Shown here: positions 1-4,897 of the stretch, in pieces
How the letters are laid out: each line of letters opens with the position of its first letter
Numbering within the stretch: the first letter of the stretch is position 1
Assembly: GCA_009774625.1 (NCBI GenBank)
Contig: VSOB01000130.1
Coordinates: 1 to 8,900, forward strand
From: Lachnospiraceae bacterium
Lineage (GTDB): Bacteria > Bacillota > Clostridia > Lachnospirales > Lachnospiraceae
Reading direction: 5' to 3'
Length of the DNA stretch: 8,900 nt
Program-made: the position numbers and the translations under genes
The notes under the pieces: model-generated
Databases searched by the model: none
What the model was told of the DNA's origin: nothing
The model's input: the letters and a program-made list of their open reading frames with translations, nothing else

Positions 1-78
1 GCTTCTGATATGCCTATAGAATACCCTATCCCAGAAAACAAACGAATAAGCAAATATAAAGAGAAATGGTGTTCGTAG
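1..78 (+). CDS. 3' end of an unidentified plus-strand gene (partial)
   Basis: Frame 1 is open from the window edge to a TAG at 76-78. It gives 25 residues, a charged tail ending in KEKWCS. A 10-bp hairpin starts 5 bases after the stop, as expected at a gene end. It is the only plausible coding sequence on the plus strand and is AT-rich, unlike the phage genes, so it may be a host gene next to the prophage or an oppositely oriented phage gene such as one from the integration module. Too little is present to assign a family. Confidence 0.45.
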   Translation, partial: ASDMPIEYPIPENKRISKYKEKWCS

Positions 79-82
79 AAAA

Positions 83-113
83 ATGCCTGCATCTCAAATC
101 GAAATGCAGGCAT
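83..113. terminator. Hairpin terminator after the partial plus-strand gene
   Basis: Perfect 10-bp inverted repeat, ATGCCTGCAT (83-92) and ATGCAGGCAT (104-113), with an 11-base loop. On the minus strand the stem is followed by TTTT (79-82 as A on plus). On the plus strand the sequence after it is AT-rich with a TTTT about 12 bases away. It may act in both directions, ending the gene at 1-78 and stopping leftward transcription. Identified by pairing only. Confidence 0.55.
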
Positions 114-335
114 CATTTACACTAAATTTTAGATATTTCACCTGCCTACTTGACAAGGGCATATCACAAAGTGGTTGACCTCCAGATGATTATATAAGTC
201 TATCTGTACCGTCAAGTAACAAGGTAGGCTTAGTTATTTTCGCTTGTTGTTCCTCTCCGATATTTTATCATATTCATTCTTTTGTGAAAATTTCTTTTTA
301 AAATTTCATCCAGTTCAGAAAGTGCAGATATAAAG
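114..335. other. AT-rich intergenic stretch, no confident gene
   Basis: No convincing gene. Visible structure: an interrupted inverted repeat with arms near 144-154 (GCCTACTTGAC) and 211-229 (GTCAAGT and GTAGGC), separated by about 56 bases, and a TTGACG/TATAAT pair on the minus strand (215-210 and 194-189) with a short 15-base spacer. Repeats of this kind could be protein binding sites, for example near a prophage attachment site, but no integrase gene or second att copy is in the window to test this. A short minus-strand ORF (230-385) runs through it but overlaps the terminator at 336-370. Confidence 0.3.
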
Positions 336-370
336 AAAACCCTTGAAAATACTGGACTTTCAAGGGTTTT
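336..370 (-). terminator. Strong intrinsic terminator at the end of the phage late operon
   Basis: Perfect 13-bp inverted repeat, AAAACCCTTGAAA (336-348) and TTTCAAGGGTTTT (358-370), with a 9-base loop. On the minus strand the stem ends in TTTT followed by CTTT, a good U-tract for a rho-independent terminator. It lies about 90 bases past the last phage gene (460-690), in the right orientation to end the tail, DGR and lysis transcript. Its symmetry means it could also work on the plus strand. Confidence 0.75.
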
Positions 371-459
371 ACTAATCTTTTTCATGATCTTGTAATTATC
401 TCTTCGGTAACTTACAACGCCTATATATCAGCATTTCCGGGCTTTTTGTTACTTACCCG

Positions 460-690
460 TTAATTACTCACATTGCCCGGCGCTGCCGCAGCCTGCTTCT
501 TTCTGTACTCTTTCACTACTTCCATGGCCTCGCCTATCTTCTCCGGCTCCATCATTTCGTTACAAGCCTTCTGCTGCTTTTCCCTGTCTTGGCCTTCCTG
601 GTATGCCGGGCATTGTTCGCAGCCTACGGGTACCGTTTCCGTACAGATTGCAAAGGCTTCCAGGCGGTCGGCTGCTTCCTGGTAGTCCAT
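460..690 (-). CDS. Small cysteine-containing phage protein of unknown function
   Basis: A 76-residue ORF starting 4 bases after the endolysin stop, with GAAGGT upstream of its ATG (weak ribosome site), so it is probably translationally coupled to the endolysin. The product is soluble, charged and mostly helical-looking, with no membrane segment. Four cysteines at residues 16, 24, 27 and 43 (C-x7-C-x2-C-x15-C) could bind a metal, but the spacing matches no finger I can name. It is the last gene of the late operon. Position suggests a lysis-associated or end-of-operon accessory role, but no function is assigned. The GC-rich codon use matches the phage genes. Confidence 0.65.
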   Translation of the reverse strand: MDYQEAADRLEAFAICTETVPVGCEQCPAYQEGQDREKQQKACNEMMEPEKIGEAMEVVKEYRKKQAAAAPGNVSN

Positions 691-694
691 GGCC

Positions 695-2359
695 TTATAC
701 CTTCAATTTCCAGCCGACTATGATATAATCGGCGGAAATTTTCGGATACTGCGCCTTATTGGCCGATACAATGGCGTCCACGGTGGTACCGTACTGCTTT
801 GCCAGCTTCCCCAGGGTATCGCCCTTCCTTACCTCATGCACTGATACAGAAACATTACGGTACAGCGCCGTCCCGGCGTCGTCAAATACCGCGTAGCCGT
901 CCGGGCAATTCCGTACCGCATTGTCGTATACCTTGTAGGCGCCCACCTGGCTGGCGGCGTCCTTCCAGGACTTGCGGACGCGGTACCAGGAAGTAGCTGC
1001 CTGGTCTTCTGCCTTATTGGAGAAAATGGCCTTCCCGGCGTCGTCGAACACGCTATAGCCTTCCGGGCAGTTCTTTACGGCGTTGTCCTTCACCCGGAAC
1101 GCCCCCAGCTGGCTTTTACTGTCCGCCCAGGACTTGCGGACGCGGTACCAGGATGCTGCTTCCGCGCTGGCCGCTGCGTCTGATACGCTGGGCTTCTCTT
1201 CTGCCGCCTGGTCTAACGTCTGCTTCATGCCGTAGTAGTCTGCCAGGGTTGCCGCCTCTGCCTCTGCCATTTGCTGCAGGTGGGTATCATCCAGCAGCCA
1301 TGCGGTCGCTGCCGTATTGGTATGAAAAGAATGTTCCAGGATAATGCCGGGAACCCCTACGCTTTTGGCTCCGTGAAGGACGCCGTAGTATTCGTCGTCA
1401 AAAATACCGTTGCCGTCCCGGTCGTTGCTGCTCTGCTTCGTGTACGTCCTGGCCTGCTGCTTCGTCTGCATTACCTGGGCTACTGCCTGCGCCAGCCGTT
1501 CGCCCACGGCCTTGCTTACTTCGTCTATGGTGGTCTTATCATCATCCACCATAGTAATGGCTACGGGATAGTCTACGGAATTGTTTACCCCGCTTCCCAC
1601 GGCGTTGGAATGGATAGAGATAAACAGGTCATAGCCTGCCGCCTTCCGCCCCCTTGCGGTCAATGCCAGGTCGTTGGCCTGGGCGTCCCTGGTAGTCCCT
1701 ACGGTAATGCCGCGCTTTTCCAATGCCGCCTTAAGCAGCTTATGGAACTTCCACGCAAAATCACTTTCATAGTATGCCTTGTTTGCGGGGGAACGGTTGT
1801 ACTTCCCGTAGTGTCCGGCGTCCAGCATGATCTTGATAGCCTTCATTTCCTTTACCTCTTCTTTCCCGGCGTCGTATGCCGTCAGTCTGTATTTGTTGAT
1901 AATGTTCATTACCCTTTCCACATAGTCCAGTGAAGTGGCGTACCCGCCTTCCTTAATGATCGTTATAGCCTTCCTGGCGTCCTTCTCCCCGGCCAGGCCT
2001 GCATATCGTTTCTTTCCGTCCTTCATGGCTCCGGTAAGGTAGGCGCTATGATCTGCCACACTGGCCGCCGCGTCCGGGTACTTCCTAAAGGCAGCCGTAA
2101 CGGTGTAATACTCCCCGCTTGCTTTCTGCTCCCCTGTGTCCTTCGTATAGGTCGCCCCGTCCCATGCGGACGGCCAGGTATTCCCGGATAATCTGGCCTT
2201 CATACCGAAAAAGTTAAAGGCGTTTACTGCCAGTTCCGACGTTCCCCAGCCACTTTCTAAAATGGCCTGTGCCAGTGTAACGGAAGCCAGTACCCCGCTT
2301 TTCTCCATATCTGCCACGGCCAGCGGCGCCATTTTTGTGATAAATTCCGTTGCGCTCAT
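695..2359 (-). CDS. Bifunctional endolysin: glucosaminidase + amidase + two SPOR-like repeats + LysM
   Basis: A 554-residue peptidoglycan hydrolase that opens the host wall at the end of infection. Domains seen: residues ~3-158, a GH73-type N-acetylglucosaminidase with E35 in QAILESGWG as probable catalytic acid; ~175-378, an Amidase_3 (N-acetylmuramoyl-L-alanine amidase) with zinc ligands H183 (LDAGHYG), E198 and H250 (ISIHSNA) and catalytic E342 (ILEHSFH); ~403-447 and 457-501, two near-identical SWYRVRKSW repeats resembling SPOR-like wall-binding modules; ~507-554, a C-terminal LysM. There is no signal peptide, so export should depend on the holin. The ORF can extend upstream to TTG 2380, but AAAGAAGGG lies just before ATG 2359, so that start is chosen. 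Carrying two bond-cleaving domains plus two kinds of binding module makes it longer than most endolysins. It follows the holin gene, from which a terminator hairpin separates it. Confidence 0.93.
   Translation of the reverse strand: MSATEFITKMAPLAVADMEKSGVLASVTLAQAILESGWGTSELAVNAFNFFGMKARLSGNTWPSAWDGATYTKDTGEQKASGEYYTVTAAFRKYPDAAASVADHSAYLTGAMKDGKKRYAGLAGEKDARKAITIIKEGGYATSLDYVERVMNIINKYRLTAYDAGKEEVKEMKAIKIMLDAGHYGKYNRSPANKAYYESDFAWKFHKLLKAALEKRGITVGTTRDAQANDLALTARGRKAAGYDLFISIHSNAVGSGVNNSVDYPVAITMVDDDKTTIDEVSKAVGERLAQAVAQVMQTKQQARTYTKQSSNDRDGNGIFDDEYYGVLHGAKSVGVPGIILEHSFHTNTAATAWLLDDTHLQQMAEAEAATLADYYGMKQTLDQAAEEKPSVSDAAASAEAASWYRVRKSWADSKSQLGAFRVKDNAVKNCPEGYSVFDDAGKAIFSNKAEDQAATSWYRVRKSWKDAASQVGAYKVYDNAVRNCPDGYAVFDDAGTALYRNVSVSVHEVRKGDTLGKLAKQYGTTVDAIVSANKAQYPKISADYIIVGWKLKV
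857..1153 (-). repeat. Tandem duplicated wall-binding segment inside the endolysin
   Basis: Two copies of about 135 bp (857-991 and 1019-1153) with a 162-bp period encode the SWYRVRKSW...QxGA...NAxxNCPxGYxVFDDAG modules. The opening ~26 bases of the two copies are nearly identical in DNA, whereas the remainder has diverged more. This indicates an intragenic duplication, perhaps with partial gene conversion, and such a stretch could recombine to change module number. Confidence 0.75.
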
Positions 2360-2380
2360 ATAATCCCTTCTTTCCATCAA

Positions 2381-2408
2381 AAAGCCCCACGGTTTCCCGT
2401 AGGGCTTT
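2381..2408 (-). terminator. Intrinsic terminator between holin and endolysin
   Basis: On the minus strand: AAAGCCCTACGG, loop GAAA, then CCGTGGGGCTTT. This is a 12-bp stem with one T-G wobble, followed by TTTTTG. It begins 13 bases after the holin stop (2422), and its T-tract ends just upstream of the endolysin ribosome site (AAAGAAGGG) and ATG 2359. By structure it is a rho-independent terminator inside the lysis operon. It may limit read-through into the endolysin, be overridden by antitermination, or act as an RNA processing or stability element. Confidence 0.7.
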
Positions 2409-2421
2409 GCTTTACTGCTCC

Positions 2422-3033
2422 TTAAATTTTCCCGGCGCTCTCGTACTCTTCCGCCGTTACTGTCCCGGTTTTATTCCCTTCCGCGTCGTAGGCGTTGTAT
2501 GTTCCGTCCTGGTTTGGCTCCATTGCTCCAGGCGGTACCGCGTCCGTAAGCGTCACGCCTTCCGGCAGCGGCGCCAGTTCTTTTCTTTCCTGCTCCGCGT
2601 CCTGCTCTTCTGTGTCCGGCAGTTCTTTGGTGTATTTCCCTAAAAATGCCTGTACCCTCTTCCATAGTCCTTTTACCGGAAGGCCACATAATGCCATATT
2701 CTTAAGGATACTTACTACCTCATAGCAGATATACAGAAGGCTGAAAAACTCCGCCAGGCCTATGGTGGCGGTCGGCAGGTAGTTTCTTGCCTCTTCCGGG
2801 ATAAATGCGATCAAGTTTATATGTACCAGGGCGTCCACCGCCCCCAGGAATACGATAGAAACGATCATTGCTATTTTTCTAATCGCCCCGTCAATCCCTA
2901 CGCTGCTGTTAAACTTGTGTTCCCGGATAGCCCGGCCTATGCCGAAAATGGTATCCATCACCACCGCCACTACTACCAGGCGCACGAACGTATTAAGCGC
3001 CAGGTTAAAAATAATTCTTTCTACTGCTTCCAT
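2422..3033 (-). CDS. Phage holin (Phage_holin_4/Cp-1-like family)
   Basis: A 203-residue membrane protein. Three hydrophobic segments are visible at about residues 14-34, 54-78 and 88-112, followed by an ~85-residue hydrophilic, acidic C-terminal tail. The order of helices, the GIGRAIREHKFNSSVG loop after the first one and the position just before an endolysin fit the Phage_holin_4 (toxin-secretion/phage-lysis holin) family. The family forms cytoplasmic-membrane lesions that set lysis time and release endolysin. AAAGGAG lies upstream of the ATG. The tail is longer than in typical ~140-residue members and may have a regulatory role (inference). It lies 29 bases after the DGR reverse transcriptase. 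Confidence 0.88.
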   Translation of the reverse strand: MEAVERIIFNLALNTFVRLVVVAVVMDTIFGIGRAIREHKFNSSVGIDGAIRKIAMIVSIVFLGAVDALVHINLIAFIPEEARNYLPTATIGLAEFFSLLYICYEVVSILKNMALCGLPVKGLWKRVQAFLGKYTKELPDTEEQDAEQERKELAPLPEGVTLTDAVPPGAMEPNQDGTYNAYDAEGNKTGTVTAEEYESAGKI

Positions 3034-3062
3034 CTTTCTTTTTCTCCTTTCTTTTCGGGTGG

Positions 3063-4136
3063 CTACGCGGCTTTTGCTGCGGCCTCTTCATCCGCCCGCG
3101 CTGCCAGTGTTATGATTTTCTTTTGCAGGTTGTAACTGTCTGCATGGCTGGCGTGTCCCGTCCAGCTTGTTACGCTCTTCTGTAGCTTCTCCTTTGTGAT
3201 CTTGCCTTTAATGTACCATTTGATTTTCCGTTTCATGCGCTTTACGCTGTCCCGGCGTACCTTCTTATGGGTTCCCCGGTGCTTGTAGCCCACAAAATCA
3301 ATTCCATTCTTTGCCGCCAGTATGGTTGTCTTCGGGTTCAATTCAAGCCGCAATTCATCCCGTAGGAATGTTTCTATAGCGGCCAGCCATTCCCGTAACT
3401 GCCCTTTGTCCGGGCTTAATAAAATAAAGTCGTCCATGTAGCGTACGTAATGCTTCACGCCTAACGTATGCTTTATGAACCTATCCAGCTTATCCAGGTA
3501 TATATTTGCAAATAGCTGGCTTGTGAGATTTCCCACCGGAATACCCACGCCGTCCGGCATATTCCCGTTATGGTCTATAATCCGGTCTATCAGTGTCAAG
3601 GCCTCTTTGTCCTTTATCACGCGCCGGATTTCAGCCTTTAGTATCGAATGGTCGATACTTTGGAAATAATGGTGTATATCCGCCTTTATGGCGTATAATG
3701 GTTCGTCCCCGTGGTACTTCTGCCAGCCATATAGCCAGCCTTGCAGCGTTTCAGACGCCTTGTGCATACCCTTTTTCTTTCTGCAGGCGTATGAATGGAA
3801 TATAAACCGCTTGTTAAAAATCGGTTCCAGCACATTGTTAATGGCATGTTGTACCACCCTGTCGTAGAACGGAAGTGCCATAATCTGCCGTTCCTTCGGT
3901 TCGTAAACCTTAAAGTAATGGTATGCCCCTGGCTCGTATGCCTGGGTAAGAATATCTTCCCGTACGCGCTTTAGGTTCTCTTCCTTTTTCTTCGTGAACC
4001 TTATTACGTCTTTCCTGTACCGCTTCCCCTTCCTGGCCTTGTTGTATGACTTCTGTACGTTTCCGTAATCCGCCATAGCTTCCACCAGGGTAACGGTATT
4101 TCCTCTTCCGTCTTTGGTATGCCCTATCCGTTTCAT
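3063..4136 (-). CDS. DGR reverse transcriptase
   Basis: A 357-residue RT that copies the TR RNA into adenine-mutagenised cDNA. Visible motifs: RT fingers with KERQIMALPFYDRVVQHAI (~82-100); first catalytic Asp D153 in AIKADIHHYF; GIPVGNLTSQLFANIYL (198-214), where GNLTSQ is the GxxxSQ motif typical of DGR RTs in place of the QGxxxSP of group II intron RTs; YMDD at 233-236, with D235 and D236 completing the active site; and FVGYKHR (281-287) leading into a basic, thumb-like C-terminus. There is no maturase or endonuclease domain. The ORF continues upstream to TTG 4214, but ATG 4136 is preceded by AGAGG at 9 bases and gives a typical DGR RT length. It lies downstream of TR and just before the holin. 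Confidence 0.96.
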   Translation of the reverse strand: MKRIGHTKDGRGNTVTLVEAMADYGNVQKSYNKARKGKRYRKDVIRFTKKKEENLKRVREDILTQAYEPGAYHYFKVYEPKERQIMALPFYDRVVQHAINNVLEPIFNKRFIFHSYACRKKKGMHKASETLQGWLYGWQKYHGDEPLYAIKADIHHYFQSIDHSILKAEIRRVIKDKEALTLIDRIIDHNGNMPDGVGIPVGNLTSQLFANIYLDKLDRFIKHTLGVKHYVRYMDDFILLSPDKGQLREWLAAIETFLRDELRLELNPKTTILAAKNGIDFVGYKHRGTHKKVRRDSVKRMKRKIKWYIKGKITKEKLQKSVTSWTGHASHADSYNLQKKIITLAARADEEAAAKAA

Positions 4137-4240
4137 AAAAATAAGCCTCTGCCCTTCGCCGCAGCTACTAACCAGCAGCCCGTATTTTTCTTTTTGCCTT
4201 TCCGGCGGGTACAACCACTCTGACTATAGAATTATTAAGC

Positions 4241-4246
4241 ATTATA
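4241..4246 (-). promoter_or_regulatory. Candidate -10 box upstream of the reverse transcriptase
   Basis: A perfect TATAAT on the minus strand about 105 bases upstream of the RT start, in an otherwise AT-rich part of the TR-RT spacer. No good TTGACA-like -35 lies at 16-18 bases, and there is no extended TG. If used, it would transcribe RT separately from the TR RNA. This is weak evidence and the match may be by chance. Confidence 0.25.
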
Positions 4247-4286
4247 CCTAAATTCCTTTAAGTCCTTGCTAGTGTTCCTGGGAACG

Positions 4287-4457
4287 CTAAGCCTGTAATA
4301 CTCTCACTAAGTCACACGCCCCGCGCGCGCCAATGTTCGTGTTGACATTCCACGGGTAGTTGTTGCAATTCACGGCGCGGGCGCCCGCATTGGCGCCATT
4401 GTTCCAGTTGCCGCCCGCAATCAGCGCCGCAAGGGCTAAAATAAGCAGTTGCCCCAT
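4287..4457 (-). CDS. 56-codon ORF running through the template repeat
   Basis: ATG 4457 opens a 56-codon frame that includes all of TR and ends at TAG 4287-4289. AAAGGA from the end of avd lies about 12 bases upstream. The product begins MGQLLILALAALIAGG, then reads the TR in the same frame as the target protein, with many Asn codons, and ends VRVLQA. The shared frame is expected because TR and VR are copies; the separate start codon, ribosome site and hydrophobic N-terminus are not. It may be translated or purely fortuitous. Confidence 0.3.
   Translation of the reverse strand: MGQLLILALAALIAGGNWNNGANAGARAVNCNNYPWNVNTNIGARGACDLVRVLQA
4310..4435 (-). repeat. DGR template repeat (TR)
   Basis: A 126-bp repeat aligning without gaps to VR at a constant offset of 592 bases. 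112 of 126 positions match. Mismatches in TR coordinates are 4333, 4334, 4336, 4343, 4349, 4360, 4364, 4369, 4370, 4400, 4402, 4403, 4408 and 4409. All but 4333 are T on plus, that is A on the sense strand, so 13 of the 25 sense adenines differ. In the target frame TR holds ten AAC/AAT codons, nine of which are altered in VR. AAY codons are favoured in TRs because mutating them samples many residues without making stops. Confidence 0.97.
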
Positions 4458-4462
4458 ATTTT

Positions 4463-4834
4463 TTACTTTCCTTTGCTTCCGCTTCCTGTTTTTACATCCT
4501 CTATCAGAACGCCCAGCATTACGCCTATTTCCGCCAGTTTTCCGCAGCTTACCCCGTAATGCTGCTTATTCATGGCACTGTACTTTAGATCATTCGCCAG
4601 GCGTATCAGTTCTTTGGCCTGCTGTAGCGCGCTGTCCGCAGCATATAGGTGGCTTTTCGTCGCCGTCTTATCCCACTTCACCAACTCCATTAAAACCTCT
4701 AATACGGCGTTCCTGGTAGTCGTCTGTAGGCTGAATTTTTCATACTTCGGATACTTACTAAGCAGCGGATACAGATATAAAAGAAAGTCGTACACCTTTT
4801 GGTGTACGACGTCTGTTTGTTCCTGTATGTTCAT
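4463..4834 (-). CDS. avd: DGR accessory variability determinant (Avd-like)
   Basis: A 123-residue protein with the size and helical pattern of Avd, which forms a pentameric barrel of four-helix bundles that binds RT and TR RNA and is needed for mutagenic homing. Four amphipathic helices can be drawn at about residues 3-28, 38-56, 59-90 and 95-116, with a basic, flexible C-terminus (TGSGSKGK) suited to RNA contact. Position between VR and TR matches BPP-1. Its start is preceded by GGGGGTGAAGT. The first codons (9-16) form a perfect hairpin followed by T-rich codons. The assignment rests on length, helix pattern and context. Confidence 0.88.
   Translation of the reverse strand: MNIQEQTDVVHQKVYDFLLYLYPLLSKYPKYEKFSLQTTTRNAVLEVLMELVKWDKTATKSHLYAADSALQQAKELIRLANDLKYSAMNKQHYGVSCGKLAEIGVMLGVLIEDVKTGSGSKGK
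4787..4810 (-). promoter_or_regulatory. Perfect hairpin with T-tract inside the 5' end of avd
   Basis: On the minus strand GTCGTACACC, loop AAAA, GGTGTACGAC: ten uninterrupted base pairs with a 4-base loop, followed by TTTCTTTTATAT. It lies 24 bases inside the avd reading frame (codons V9-D16, then F17-Y20). The form is that of an intrinsic terminator or attenuator, placed so it could reduce transcription of avd, TR and RT relative to the target gene. It could also act as a structured RNA element or simply shape avd translation. Confidence 0.5.
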
Positions 4835-4866
4835 ACTTCACCCCCGGCAGTATTTTCCTTTCCGGC

Positions 4867-4897
4867 GTAGTCGGCTGGGCTTTCGCCCGCCGTCTAC
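4867..4897 (-). other. DGR target hairpin/cruciform just downstream of VR
   Basis: On the minus strand: GTAG, A, CGGC, GGGC, loop GAAA, GCCC, bulged A, GCCG, A, CTAC. That gives three 4-bp helices around a GAAA tetraloop with one A-A mismatch and one bulge. It begins 4 bases after VR ends, and its first arm contains the target stop codon. In BPP-1 a short inverted repeat directly after VR forms a hairpin or cruciform needed for efficient retrohoming, with a sequence-dependent loop. This element has the same position and form. No such GAAA hairpin follows TR, consistent with its marking the recipient. Confidence 0.8.

Larger units (their letters stand above)
4137..4462 (-). ncRNA. Probable DGR template RNA region (TR plus 3' spacer)
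   Basis: The gap between avd and RT holds TR (4310-4435), 27 bases before it and a 173-base spacer after it. In BPP-1 the RNA 3' of TR is required for RT/Avd binding and cDNA priming, and this spacer has a similar size. It contains a hairpin, TAG-c-GTTCC-ca-GGAAC-a-CTA on the minus strand (4270-4289), about 20 bases after TR. RNA ends cannot be read from sequence and the limits given are those of the intergenic region. Confidence 0.65.

Noticed and set aside
189..215. TTGACG and TATAAT on the minus strand as a promoter
   Set aside because: The spacer is only 15 bases and the product would run only into the 3' end of the opposing gene, so no target supports it.
230..385. 51-codon minus-strand ORF starting ATG 385, in the AT-rich left end
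   Set aside because: It has no clear ribosome site and its frame runs through the 13-bp terminator hairpin at 336-370. An open stretch of this length can arise by chance.
1271..1933. 220-codon plus-strand ORF opposite the endolysin
   Set aside because: It lies wholly antisense to well-recognised catalytic domains, has no family resemblance and is a by-product of GC-rich coding bias.
3063..4136. Group II intron or retron reverse transcriptase
   Set aside because: There is no maturase or endonuclease domain, no intron ends and no msr/msd pattern. The GxxxSQ motif and adjacent TR/VR with adenine bias identify a DGR.
4137..4214. N-terminal extension of the reverse transcriptase to TTG 4214
   Set aside because: The 26 extra residues have a weak start codon and no RT homology, while ATG 4136 has AGAGG at a suitable distance.
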